Positions 1 through 8,420 of a DNA stretch of 64,000 nt are shown here, one piece after another. Within the stretch, counting starts at the first letter, position 1. Each line of letters starts with the position of its first letter. Both the position numbers and the translations under genes were made by a program. This stretch comes from Candidatus Villigracilis vicinus (lineage in GTDB: Bacteria > Chloroflexota > Anaerolineae > Anaerolineales > Villigracilaceae). The stretch is from positions 310,001 through 374,000 of the forward strand of contig JADKIL010000002.1 in NCBI GenBank assembly GCA_016721315.1, given 5' to 3'. The notes under the pieces were generated by a model. The model had not been told where the DNA came from. It did no database searches and saw only the letters and a list, made by a program, of their open reading frames with translations.

Positions 1-22
1 ATTCTGGCTGGTTTTAATTCGC

Positions 23-1336
23 TCATTTGATTATCTTTTTCTTTCTTCGAACCGGTTTCTTCAAGGTATCGTACCGCCGCCGGACAGCATCCATGGCCTT
101 TTCCCAGACCAAAGAATATAATTGAAGGTCTGCTGATGAGATCTTGCCATCTTCCACGGCTTCCACTACTTCATTCAGCGACTCGAACAAGCTGCGTTCA
201 ATATATTGCACGACACGCAATTTCTTTGTGTAGGTCAGGTCGGCGAGCAGTTTGGCGAGCTCCAAATTATATTGAGACGCCGCCGATTTCTGCCTTTCCT
301 GAAACCTGGCAAGCAAGGCAAAGTAGATCGAAACCAGCACTGGACCAAAAGTGAATAATAAACTGAATTCGGTGTAATACCGCACAAAAAATCCGGGTTC
401 ATCACTGTTGTAATGGGCAAGCGCACCGGGATGAATGGCGGGAACAATGGTTTGATACGCCACGGGAGATTCGATCCATATCCCTTGTGTGGTCTTTTGG
501 ACAATGTCATTTTGATGCTCAAAGATCACTTCTGTGAATAAATGGACGATCTCTTCATCCACATTCGCATTGACGAACAGAATGGTCGGCACGCCCACGA
601 TCTTTGTATCTTGCATTGGCGTAACCGGGTCTGCCGCCAGGTAAGTGCCCTTTGGAAGGACATATTGAAACAAAAACGGGTATTGGATGCGCATGGCATC
701 AAATTGCTCTAGCTGCAGAAAGCGGATATTCGTTTTTGCGGCCAACTCACGCAGGCTTGCGTTGCCAATGGTATTCGCGCGGAACATGGCATCTACCTCG
801 CCATTGATAAATGCTTCATCCCGCAGTGTACCATCTTCAAATGGGATCACTTCCACGTCATCGGCTGTGACGCCGTAATAGGAGAGCAGATCAAAAACGG
901 ATTGGAATCCGCCGCCGCTTTGAGAAGAAGTGGCGATCTTCTTCCCTCGTAGATCCGCCGGGGTGCGAATATCCGAATCTGTTTTGACGATCATATGAAA
1001 TACCTGTGGATATAACAGAGCCACAGTTTGCACTTGATCGTTCAATTCAGCATCCAATTGAGCGGTGCCAAAATCGGCTTGATGGGTACGCAACAGGTCC
1101 ATGATCTGGGTTGAGCCGCCCGTTTGCACGAGCCGGATCCTGATTCGCGGATCGCGATTCTGAACAGCTTTTGCCAACGCATCCATGATGATGTAACTCT
1201 GACTGCCTTCTTCATTTGTAGCGATCACCACCGTCTGAACCCGGAACGTATCGTACAAATAAAACCCGCCAATGACCAGCGCCAGCACAGCCGAAAGCCC
1301 AATAAGTGAATATAGAAATGTGCGTGACTTTAACAT
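23..1336 (-). CDS. TAXI family TRAP-transporter solute receptor with C-terminal membrane tail
   Basis: Periplasmic-type receptor of the TAXI family, which hands carboxylate-like substrates to TRAP transporters. Residues 9-28 form an N-terminal membrane anchor. The receptor core covers about 33-315, with the family segment GKKIATSSQSGGG at 131-143 and the HPGALAHY block at 302-309 typical of the family C-terminus. At 437 residues it is about 100 longer than usual TAXI receptors. The extra part is a second membrane helix (about 325-345) followed by a roughly 90-residue charged tail ending in Arg/Lys. No TRAP permease gene is adjacent in the window. The start is supported by TAGGA ten bases upstream of ATG. 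The ligand cannot be read from sequence. Confidence 0.85.
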   Translation of the reverse strand: MLKSRTFLYSLIGLSAVLALVIGGFYLYDTFRVQTVVIATNEEGSQSYIIMDALAKAVQNRDPRIRIRLVQTGGSTQIMDLLRTHQADFGTAQLDAELNDQVQTVALLYPQVFHMIVKTDSDIRTPADLRGKKIATSSQSGGGFQSVFDLLSYYGVTADDVEVIPFEDGTLRDEAFINGEVDAMFRANTIGNASLRELAAKTNIRFLQLEQFDAMRIQYPFLFQYVLPKGTYLAADPVTPMQDTKIVGVPTILFVNANVDEEIVHLFTEVIFEHQNDIVQKTTQGIWIESPVAYQTIVPAIHPGALAHYNSDEPGFFVRYYTEFSLLFTFGPVLVSIYFALLARFQERQKSAASQYNLELAKLLADLTYTKKLRVVQYIERSLFESLNEVVEAVEDGKISSADLQLYSLVWEKAMDAVRRRYDTLKKPVRRKKKIIK

Positions 1337-1349
1337 GTAAAAATTCCTA

Positions 1350-2159
1350 CTACATTAAATGCCGTAAAAAAGATTGTGGGTTTTCCAGAAAATCCCTTGT
1401 CAAACGAACGTGTTCAAGGTCTTCATATTTTACTTGTTTTATCATGCCATTCTCAAAGCTGAGGATCTGCGCTTCAGGGAAGGCGAGGATGATCGGCGAA
1501 TGTGTGGCGATGACGAACTGCGCCTCCTGCTCGACCATTTGCTTGAGTGCCGAAAGGAAACTGAGCTGCCGGGACGGCGAAAGCGCCGCCTCGGGTTCAT
1601 CCAACAGATACAAACCACCGGGGACAAAACGCGCCTGGAACAACGTAAGGAAAGCTTCGCCATGCGAGAAATTATCCAAGTCTTTGCCGTAGCGGTGTTT
1701 CATCGCCGCCAGCTGACCGGAATATGCCGAGCGTGCCAGGTCTTGTGCAAGCTTTGAGCGCCCTTTGTAATCACGGTCAACATTCGTTAATTCTTCTTCC
1801 AATTCTTCACGCGTCTCACGCATAGAGCGGGCATAGCCGAAGAAATCCTCGGCGCGCATAAAGAAGCCTTTGTGCGTGCGCTTTGTCCATGTCAGTTTGA
1901 AATATTTCGCCAACTTGCGAATGGGAGCGAGAGTCTTATCGGTCTTTACGCTTTCACTGCCCACCGTAATCGACTCGACCGCACAAGCCAGCGCCTCCAT
2001 CACCGTCGATTTACCAGAGCCATTCTCCCCCACAAAAAAGGTCACAGGCGCGGTGAACTTGATCTCGGGGAGAGAGCGAATCACCGGAACTGTGAATGGG
2101 AATTCGTCTATTTCGCTTTCAGGGAAAGGACGAGGGGTAAGAGATTGGAGATGGATCAT
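1350..2159 (-). CDS. AAA family ATPase (ABC-type ATP-binding protein, YhaN/RecF-like)
   Basis: A 269-residue soluble ATPase of the ABC/SMC-like 'AAA family ATPase' group. Visible motifs are Walker A GENGSGKS (44-51), a signature-like SHGEAF (165-170), Walker B with catalytic Glu in LYLLDEPE (183-190), and the switch histidine in ATHSPI (about 219-224). The insert between Walker A and the signature is charged and probably coiled. There are no membrane spans and no transporter partner, so import or export is unlikely. Such stand-alone ATPases often remain without an assigned function. It lies just upstream, in transcription direction, of the TAXI receptor with 13 bases between them, so co-transcription is plausible. 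There is no clear ribosome-binding site before the ATG. Confidence 0.8.
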   Translation of the reverse strand: MIHLQSLTPRPFPESEIDEFPFTVPVIRSLPEIKFTAPVTFFVGENGSGKSTVMEALACAVESITVGSESVKTDKTLAPIRKLAKYFKLTWTKRTHKGFFMRAEDFFGYARSMRETREELEEELTNVDRDYKGRSKLAQDLARSAYSGQLAAMKHRYGKDLDNFSHGEAFLTLFQARFVPGGLYLLDEPEAALSPSRQLSFLSALKQMVEQEAQFVIATHSPIILAFPEAQILSFENGMIKQVKYEDLEHVRLTRDFLENPQSFLRHLM

Positions 2160-2164
2160 TTAGG

Positions 2165-2217
2165 GACGATAGACCACGGACGACAGAGGATGGGCTTTTT
2201 ATGAACCATCATCCGTC
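2165..2217. repeat. Dispersed intergenic palindromic repeat, copy 1
   Basis: The gap between the peptidase and ATPase genes holds words such as GATAGACCACGGACGAC and CCATCATCCGTC. They recur in altered order near 43437-43512. Partial self-complementarity (GGATGG with CCATC) suggests a hairpin. I read it as one member of a dispersed repeat family, not a coding region. Confidence 0.5.
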
Positions 2218-2221
2218 ATTA

Positions 2222-3475
2222 TTATTTCTTCTTCCATTTTTTCATCGGCAGGACAAAATCATACGGGTAGTCTGCCAGTTTTTCCATCACCCCATCGGGG
2301 CGCACCCAAAGTGTATCTTCGATACGGAAACCCATCCCTTTTTCAGGGTAATACAAGCCCGGCTCGGAGGTGATGATCACGCCGGGTTTGAGGCGTTGGT
2401 CATCGCCTGCGGTCAAGCCGCTAAATGGACGTTCATGGATGTTCAAGCCGACCCCATGCCCCAAACTGTGGACGTAGCCCTCAATAGGCGCCTTGGTATT
2501 CATCGGAGTCTGATGACCCTTCGAGTCAAAATAATCGCAGGTCATCTTGTTGTAATCTTTGAACGCCACGTTCAGGTCAAAGTTATCGTTCAACGTATCA
2601 TAGATCTCCTTGACCTGGTCGAACAACTTCTGCGCTTCGGGTGTGGCGTACCCGAGACTCCAAGTGCGGGTGAAGTCATAGTAATAACCGCCGCCCGCTT
2701 CAGCAGGATAGATATCAAAGACAATCGTCTGACCGAGGCGCATCAGGTCAGTTGGGTTTCCTGCAGAGTGCGGAACACCCGCATCACGCCCGATGGCAAA
2801 GATGAAGCCGGAAGGAAGTTCCGCACCATGCTCGGCTACCCATAAACGGATCCTTGAATGCACATCGCCCACAGAAAGCGGCGTGCCATCTTCTTTGAGA
2901 AGAACTTCATCGTTACGCACATCACAGGAAGTAAGATAGTCGCGGACCTTCGCTACAACTGCCGTGGTGATCTGCCCCATCTTGCGGATGCGTGCCACTT
3001 CATTCTCATCCTTGGTTTCCATGGCACGTAAGAATATCGACTCATCCCGTGCCTCTCCAACAAACTCAAGCCCCGGCATCAACTTTTGAAGGTGGCTCAA
3101 AGCGCCAAACACCGAACTGACATCATAATGCCCATATACCCCCACCTTCCCCTGGGAAACACCAACATCACTAAACATCATCTGATAACGCAAGGCATTT
3201 GCCAGCAACTGATTCCCGTCGGCTTTTTGCATACATTCGTTGTAGTCATACTTGGTATAGGGAATCAGCTTCAGTCCGCTTTTGGCGGCTTCGTCCCGCT
3301 CCATATCATTGAAAAAATAGACGGGTTCCTCTCCGCGCTTTTTGATGATGGTGGCATGGCTGACATGTCCGCCACCCGTCAGGTAATACATGGGCGGATT
3401 ATTTTCGGCGTTCCCAAAAACAATGAACGCATCTAAATCACGGGCTTGCATAATGGCATCGAGATCTGATTTCAT
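2222..3475 (-). CDS. M24 family metallopeptidase (Xaa-Pro aminopeptidase-like)
   Basis: Pita-bread-fold peptidase of 417 residues that would remove N-terminal residues, often before proline. The N-terminal creatinase-type domain covers about 1-170, followed by the catalytic domain. Metal-ligand regions are visible: first Asp in VFDIYPAE, second Asp in YYYDFTRTW, His in HSLGHGVG, Glu in ITSEPGLYYP and Glu in FRIEDTLWV, so both metals should be bound. No signal peptide is seen, so it is cytoplasmic. AAGGA eight bases upstream supports the ATG. It probably belongs to the same transcription unit as selA upstream (42-base gap). The exact substrate (dipeptidase, aminopeptidase or creatinase) is not decidable. 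Confidence 0.88.
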   Translation of the reverse strand: MKSDLDAIMQARDLDAFIVFGNAENNPPMYYLTGGGHVSHATIIKKRGEEPVYFFNDMERDEAAKSGLKLIPYTKYDYNECMQKADGNQLLANALRYQMMFSDVGVSQGKVGVYGHYDVSSVFGALSHLQKLMPGLEFVGEARDESIFLRAMETKDENEVARIRKMGQITTAVVAKVRDYLTSCDVRNDEVLLKEDGTPLSVGDVHSRIRLWVAEHGAELPSGFIFAIGRDAGVPHSAGNPTDLMRLGQTIVFDIYPAEAGGGYYYDFTRTWSLGYATPEAQKLFDQVKEIYDTLNDNFDLNVAFKDYNKMTCDYFDSKGHQTPMNTKAPIEGYVHSLGHGVGLNIHERPFSGLTAGDDQRLKPGVIITSEPGLYYPEKGMGFRIEDTLWVRPDGVMEKLADYPYDFVLPMKKWKKK

Positions 3476-3517
3476 TTGTTTTCCTTTTTTATGGATGACC
3501 TGGTTTGACCGAACATC

Positions 3518-4876
3518 TTAGGGCTTTAAGCAGTTCTTCAACCCAACCAATAATGCACCCTCTTGTTCAGGCAGAACAGTACGAGGATCGAGCAGGACCT
3601 TATCATTTTCAGTTCTGGCGATGATGGGAGGACTGTTCCTTCTCAAAGCACGCAAAAATTTATCGGCAGATTTCACTTGCAACTCAAGCAAATAAGTGGG
3701 GATGGACTCCTCTGGCAGCGAACCGCCGCCCACAGTAGATCGACCTTCGATAACTACGCCCTGACCCAATGCGGCACGCCACGCCTCTGCCCTCCCCTGA
3801 ACCTGTTTCAGCGTCAGGGACATCATCTTCAAAATGGGGATTTCCCGCTCGGCTTCATCCTTGAGGTAATGTGTGAGTGTCGCAGACAAGCCCGCCAGGC
3901 AGGCTTTATCCGCGCGGACAGCTCTGGCAAGCGGGTGTTTCTTGATCTTATCAAGCAAGGCTTTCCTGCCAATGATAATACCCGCCTGCGGACCACCAAG
4001 CAATTTATCGCCGGAAAAGAGAATCACATCTGCGCCTGCCTGCATGGATTCTTGTACGGTCGGCTCGTGAGAGAAACCGTATTTGGCGGTGTCATACAAG
4101 GCGCCTGAGCCAAGATCATCTACGACCGGAACACCCGCCTTATGAGCAGCATCCACAATATCCTTGAAATTTGGTTCTTCGGTAAAACCAACGATCTTGA
4201 AGTTGGAACGATGCGCACGCATGACCAATGCGGTCGGTTCTTCGAACTCTGCGGCGTAATCGGCTGTGCGAACTTTGTTGGTCGTGCCTACTTCTACAAG
4301 CTTTGCGCCAGATTGTTTCATGACATCGGGTACACGGAACCCACCACCGATCTCCACCAACTGCGAGCGAGCAATGACCACACGCTTTTTGTTTGCCAAA
4401 GCAGAAAGGGTCAACAAGACAGCCGAAGCACAGTTATTGACCACCAGAGCTGCTTCTGCGCCGGTGAGTTTCTGCAAAATAGACTCGGCATGGATCAACC
4501 TTGAGCCGCGCTTGCCTGTTTCAAGGTCAAATTCAAGATTGGAATAGCTGCGCGAGACCAGGTCCATGGCATGAATGGTCGCATCGCTCATGGGGGCACG
4601 CCCAAGGTTGGTATGCAAGATCACGCCGGTGGCATTGATGACGGGGTGTAGAGTGGACGTCGTCCATGCGGTGAGAGTGGATTCGGCTTGAGTGAGGATC
4701 GCTTCAGTGGATGGCACCCCAGCTTCGGGATTTAGTTTGAAGCGCGCACGGATATCATCCAAGGTTTGGCGGAGCGCATCCAATGTGAGTGGGCGTCCGA
4801 ACCGCGCAATGAATTGCGCGGTTGTCTCGGTTTGTAAGAGTTGTTCGATAGAGGGAAGGTTACGAAGGGTTGTCAT
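3518..4876 (-). CDS. selA: L-seryl-tRNA(Sec) selenium transferase
   Basis: SelA converts seryl-tRNA(Sec) to selenocysteinyl-tRNA with selenophosphate, using PLP. The 452-residue length matches the bacterial family. The N-terminal helical tRNA-binding part (1-75) is followed by the fold-type I PLP domain. Visible motifs are HPVINATGVILHTNLGRAP (77-95), VNNCASA (147-153) and the Schiff-base lysine K291 in FSGDKLLGG. The start overlaps by 17 bases the end of the membrane protein gene upstream, suggesting translational coupling. No selB, selD or tRNA-Sec gene and no obvious in-frame-TGA selenoprotein is in the window. They would have to be elsewhere. Confidence 0.95.
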   Translation of the reverse strand: MTTLRNLPSIEQLLQTETTAQFIARFGRPLTLDALRQTLDDIRARFKLNPEAGVPSTEAILTQAESTLTAWTTSTLHPVINATGVILHTNLGRAPMSDATIHAMDLVSRSYSNLEFDLETGKRGSRLIHAESILQKLTGAEAALVVNNCASAVLLTLSALANKKRVVIARSQLVEIGGGFRVPDVMKQSGAKLVEVGTTNKVRTADYAAEFEEPTALVMRAHRSNFKIVGFTEEPNFKDIVDAAHKAGVPVVDDLGSGALYDTAKYGFSHEPTVQESMQAGADVILFSGDKLLGGPQAGIIIGRKALLDKIKKHPLARAVRADKACLAGLSATLTHYLKDEAEREIPILKMMSLTLKQVQGRAEAWRAALGQGVVIEGRSTVGGGSLPEESIPTYLLELQVKSADKFLRALRRNSPPIIARTENDKVLLDPRTVLPEQEGALLVGLKNCLKP

Positions 4877-5273
4877 CGTGGATCATAGGCGGGCGACGGT
4901 TGGCTTTCTCACGGATACGAATGAAATACTCGGCGGCGATCAAGCCGCCAGCCAGACCAAGGATTACGTACAAGGTCACAAGACGACCAAGCTGCAGCCA
5001 GGCAAGTGTGGCTCCATACACACCCACCCACATCGCCTGACGAATGAGCACATTGGCATCGGCGGGCGGGTCGGTGGGAAAGCGTTGGTGAAGGAAGTAA
5101 ACTATGGGAAGCGCAGTACCGGTCAGTGCCATAAGCAGTAGGGCAAAGAACCCCCAACGTGACCAGACAAAAGGCAAGGTCATGGAAACGATCAAATACA
5201 ACCCACCCCAACCTATAAGCGCAAGAGCAAAAGCAGACAAGCCAAAGGGCTTGAATTGAAGGTGTTCATCCAT
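4860..5273 (-). CDS. Small multi-span membrane protein of unknown function
   Basis: A 137-residue protein with four hydrophobic helices (roughly 10-32, 37-60, 78-98 and 100-118) and a charged C-terminal tail. I do not recognise a named family. A longer in-frame reading upstream is possible. I chose the ATG at 5273 because a perfect TATAAT on the minus strand (5281-5286) lies seven bases upstream, which fits a leaderless start and leaves no room for a longer product. The gene's 3' end overlaps selA by 17 bases, so the two are probably co-transcribed. A direct role in selenium metabolism is not implied by the sequence. Confidence 0.65.
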   Translation of the reverse strand: MDEHLQFKPFGLSAFALALIGWGGLYLIVSMTLPFVWSRWGFFALLLMALTGTALPIVYFLHQRFPTDPPADANVLIRQAMWVGVYGATLAWLQLGRLVTLYVILGLAGGLIAAEYFIRIREKANRRPPMIHDDNPS

Positions 5274-5280
5274 TTGAAGA

Positions 5281-5286
5281 ATTATA
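5281..5286 (-). promoter_or_regulatory. -10 box of a leaderless-type promoter
   Basis: TATAAT on the minus strand, then seven bases (TCTTCAA), then the ATG at 5273. Transcription would start at or very near the A of the start codon. No convincing -35 is present and no ribosome-binding site precedes the start. The same geometry recurs at four other genes in the window. Confidence 0.6.
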
Positions 5287-5330
5287 CCCGTATCAGTTTT
5301 TTGAATTGAGATGGAGTGAGCCAGTCCTAC

Positions 5331-5375
5331 ACACAAAGACCGCGAAGAGAGTTCCTCTCTTCGCGGTCTTTGTGT
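5331..5375 (-). terminator. Long perfect hairpin after the VWA gene
   Basis: A perfect 21-base-pair stem (arms 5331-5351 and 5355-5375) with a three-base loop sits just past the stop of the VWA protein gene and before the promoter of the next gene. There is no T run behind it, so it may stop RNA polymerase weakly, protect the 3' end, or be a dispersed repeat. Its arm, rich in CTTTGTGT and CGCGGTC, looks like a mobile palindrome. Confidence 0.6.
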
Positions 5376-5388
5376 CGAGATCATTCTT

Positions 5389-6447
5389 CTATAACAATGG
5401 ATTCCAACGTAGCGAAAAAAGGATCGCCAGCACGAAAAACAAAGCTCCAATTGCCACAAAAATGACGCTGATCTCTGTGGTTTCAGTCACCATGAATACC
5501 TGGGTTGGCAGGTTATCGAAGACTTGCTGCAATTCAGCTGAGGTTTCGGCAAGATGATAGGAACCACCAGTCATGGAAGCCACTTCCTTGAGAGTCTCTT
5601 CATCGATCTCACGCCGGAAGTTGCCGCCTCCCCCTCCAAAAAAAGGATCGATGCCTGGAGCAAACTGGTCTTGAGATTCAGGCTGAGGGGAATAAGGGTC
5701 ACAGTTCATTGGGGCAGAGTTGTTTGCGGTTCCGAACCCAATAGTGTAAACACGGATGCCGCGGTCTTTTGCCATTTGGGCGGCGTCCACCGGCAAAATA
5801 CCAGATGTGGTCACACCGTCTGTAAGCAGGACAATGATCGCAGGGACGTATTCCCCTTCGGGCAATGGCACGAACGATACAGAAGAATACGGACTGATCA
5901 CCGAATTATCAATTTCTGCTATGGCGTTGATGGACATAAGAATGCCCTCACCGATCGCCGTCCGGCGGGCAGTTGCAATGTTCGTGATCGCAGCGGTCAA
6001 CAAGGTGCGATCCTTGGTGGGAGGTTGGGCAATAGCAGCAAAACCGGCAAAGACAACGATTCCGATCTGAGTATCAGCATCCTGTGATTCGATGAATTGC
6101 AGCGCCGCCGCCTTGGCAGCTTCCAACCGATTTGGTTCAATATCGGTGGAGCACATACTGCGCGACACATCAATGGCAAGGATGATCGTTGAGTTGGTGG
6201 AAGGCAGCGTCACAGTGGACATTGGGCGGGTCATTGCCATGATCAGGCTGGATACCGCCAGAAGAAATAAAATAAAGGGGAAATGCCGCTTCCATTGCGC
6301 CTGCTTCGGCAGCGCTTCACGGATCAGCGACAGGCTGGAGTAACGCACCGCATACGGTTTATGCCTGCGCAAAATGACAGCATATCCCAGGATCAAGATC
6401 GGGATCAAAGCAAATAAATATAAAACTGGCGACCAAAGTAAATCCAT
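5389..6447 (-). CDS. VWA domain membrane protein (BatA/BatB-like), second copy
   Basis: A 352-residue protein with two N-terminal membrane helices, a von Willebrand A domain (about 85-310) and a C-terminal helix. The MIDAS motif reads DVSRSM, with DxSxS complete but Arg in place of the usual Gly. A loop containing NCDPYSPQ and a glycine run (FFGGGGGNF) is inserted late in the VWA domain. I chose the ATG at 6447 because GGAGG lies five bases upstream; an earlier in-frame start has none. It follows a paralogous VWA gene and a MoxR-DUF58 pair, the usual aerotolerance/chaperone-like module whose mechanism is still poorly known. Confidence 0.87.
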   Translation of the reverse strand: MDLLWSPVLYLFALIPILILGYAVILRRHKPYAVRYSSLSLIREALPKQAQWKRHFPFILFLLAVSSLIMAMTRPMSTVTLPSTNSTIILAIDVSRSMCSTDIEPNRLEAAKAAALQFIESQDADTQIGIVVFAGFAAIAQPPTKDRTLLTAAITNIATARRTAIGEGILMSINAIAEIDNSVISPYSSVSFVPLPEGEYVPAIIVLLTDGVTTSGILPVDAAQMAKDRGIRVYTIGFGTANNSAPMNCDPYSPQPESQDQFAPGIDPFFGGGGGNFRREIDEETLKEVASMTGGSYHLAETSAELQQVFDNLPTQVFMVTETTEISVIFVAIGALFFVLAILFSLRWNPLL

Positions 6448-6507
6448 TACAACCTCCAGTGCCGACCACACTCCAACTCGTAAAGAGTAGGATGCGGATA
6501 TTGGCTC

Positions 6508-7524
6508 TTACGGCACACGGCTAAACCACAATAGCGATAAAATGCCGCCGAGCAGGAACAACAAAATGCTGACAGCAGCAAAGATCGCGGTAACTTCTGT
6601 TTCTTCGTAGGCAACTCTTAACCCTGGCTCAATGATTGCATAGGCATTATTCAGGTCGCCTTCTTTTTGAGCGTTGAAGTAGACTCCATCAGTAAGGTCT
6701 GAGAGTTCTTTTAGGGCGGCTTCGTTTACCTGGGTAAAAACAGTGAAACCGTTGATGGTCAACTCCACGCCTTCGGTGCTGCCAATGGCAATGGTGTGAA
6801 TGCGAATCCCGCGTTCCGCCGCGTACATGGCTGCATTCAACGGATCTGGATCCATATTATTTTCGCCATCAGTAAAAAGGATGATCGAAACAGACTCATC
6901 TGGTGCGGCGGCGGGCGCCGTGGGCACAGGCATATCGATACGATCCAAATTGGTGATCGGTTCATCGCCGGTGAAATTGGCAATGGTATTTAACGAAACC
7001 ACGATCCCATTTGCCAGCGACGTGCCGCGCTGCGGCGTGAGTCGATTTATGGCATCAATGACAGCCTTCTGGTCGTTCGAAGGGATCTGCACGGTGATGC
7101 CGCCTTCACTAAACGCCACCACACCAACCTTCACCGTGGGCGGCTGACGTTCCACGAAATCGACCGCCACCGTTTTTGCGGCTTCCAGCCGATTTGGAGA
7201 AAAGTCCTCTGCTGCCATACTGCCGGAAACGTCGAAAGCCAGAATAACGATCCCTTCCACCTTCGGCAAGCGGACGATCACCCGCGGACGCGCCAATGCG
7301 AAAAATAGGACCGTCAGCCCAAGCAGGAACAGAATGGCGGGAATATGCCGCCTCACCCCCACGTCGCGCCCGGATGCCTGGCGCACCAACCCTAAACTTC
7401 CATAACGCTTTGCCATTTCCTGACGCTGCCCCTGCATGTTCAGATACAACAGGACCAGCATGGGGATCAAGATCAGTGACCAGAGAAAGCTCTCCCAAAT
7501 AAAGGTAATCACATCTCCCGTCAC
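6508..7524 (-). CDS. VWA domain membrane protein (BatA-like), first copy
   Basis: A 338-residue protein with two N-terminal helices, a VWA domain and a C-terminal membrane helix (about 312-332). MIDAS residues appear in AFDVSGSMAAEDFSPNRLEAAK-type sequence near 90-110, with the later conserved Thr and Asp (ILFTDGENN) also present. The start overlaps the stop of the DUF58 gene by four bases (ATGA), so translation is coupled. Its paralogue at 5389-6447 shares the same layout, and the pair probably arose by duplication. In known Bat modules, MoxR ATPase remodels a VWA-bound partner. The partner here is unknown. Confidence 0.88.
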   Translation of the reverse strand: MTGDVITFIWESFLWSLILIPMLVLLYLNMQGQRQEMAKRYGSLGLVRQASGRDVGVRRHIPAILFLLGLTVLFFALARPRVIVRLPKVEGIVILAFDVSGSMAAEDFSPNRLEAAKTVAVDFVERQPPTVKVGVVAFSEGGITVQIPSNDQKAVIDAINRLTPQRGTSLANGIVVSLNTIANFTGDEPITNLDRIDMPVPTAPAAAPDESVSIILFTDGENNMDPDPLNAAMYAAERGIRIHTIAIGSTEGVELTINGFTVFTQVNEAALKELSDLTDGVYFNAQKEGDLNNAYAIIEPGLRVAYEETEVTAIFAAVSILLFLLGGILSLLWFSRVP

Positions 7525-8420
7525 TTTCGGCGCTGACGACGCAGCATCACAAAACTTGCAATGGCATGGATCAAGTCCGCTTCGGTGGAAAGCGTCAACA
7601 CATCCACACCGGCATGTTTAAAGGCTTCGTTCAATGCCGCCTCACGCTTCTGCGCCGCTTCAGCAAAACGTTGACGAAATTTTTTATCGCTCGTATCCAC
7701 ATAAACCTGCTCGCCGGTTTCCGCATCTTCAAGGATGACATGCCCGACATCCGGCAAGGTCAACTCACGCGGATCCAGCAAACGGATCGCGATAACTTCA
7801 TGCCGCTGGCTGAGTAAACTCAATGTACGCTCCCAGCCCGGCACGCTGATGAAATCAGAGACGACAAAAACGAGCGAACGCTTTCTAATGGTGTGCAACG
7901 CCCCCTTGATCAGCGTGGAAAGATCGGTCAACGGCGTGCGTGTGAGACGCGGCTGCTTGAGCAGATCATTCAGAAGACGCAACACATGCAGCCGTCCGCT
8001 TTTGGCAGGGACCGTATGCTGGAGACCGCTCCCAAACATCACCGCCCCGACGCGATTCCCGTGCCGGGTCAGCAGGCGTGAAAGCGTACCGACAAAATCG
8101 ATCAGCACATTCCGCTTCGGGTTATCCAACGCACCAAAATCGACAGATGGGCTCAGGTCCAGCAGGAACCAAGCAATGATCTCGCGGTCTTCCATATATT
8201 CACGGACGTAAGGCGTGTCCATGCGCGCACTGACGTTCCAGTCAATGTAACGGATATCATCCTGCGGTTGATATTCACGCAAGTCGGCAAAATCCATACC
8301 AGAGCCGCGAAACAGACTGCGATAATCACCCTGCAAATAACCGTCCAGGCGGCGGATCACCTGCCAGTCCAGTCGATGCAGGATGCGCTCAGGAGTTCGC
8401 GCGGATATTGGTGTGTTCAT
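7521..8420 (-). CDS. DUF58 domain protein of the MoxR module
   Basis: A 299-residue soluble DUF58 protein. The family signature is clear in the N-terminal half: GSGMDFADLREYQPQDD followed by RYIDWNVSARM. The C-terminal half has a VWA-like fold (VFVVSDFIS). DUF58 proteins nearly always sit between moxR and VWA genes, as here, and are thought to act in the same complex. The 5' end overlaps the moxR gene by 32 bases and the 3' end overlaps the first VWA gene by four, a tight coupling. A somewhat later start cannot be excluded because the overlap with moxR is long. Confidence 0.88.
   Translation of the reverse strand: MNTPISARTPERILHRLDWQVIRRLDGYLQGDYRSLFRGSGMDFADLREYQPQDDIRYIDWNVSARMDTPYVREYMEDREIIAWFLLDLSPSVDFGALDNPKRNVLIDFVGTLSRLLTRHGNRVGAVMFGSGLQHTVPAKSGRLHVLRLLNDLLKQPRLTRTPLTDLSTLIKGALHTIRKRSLVFVVSDFISVPGWERTLSLLSQRHEVIAIRLLDPRELTLPDVGHVILEDAETGEQVYVDTSDKKFRQRFAEAAQKREAALNEAFKHAGVDVLTLSTEADLIHAIASFVMLRRQRRK

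Noticed and set aside
2201..2845. A 214-codon plus-strand frame over the M24 peptidase gene
   Set aside because: Antisense shadow of a gene whose metal-site motifs are complete on the other strand.
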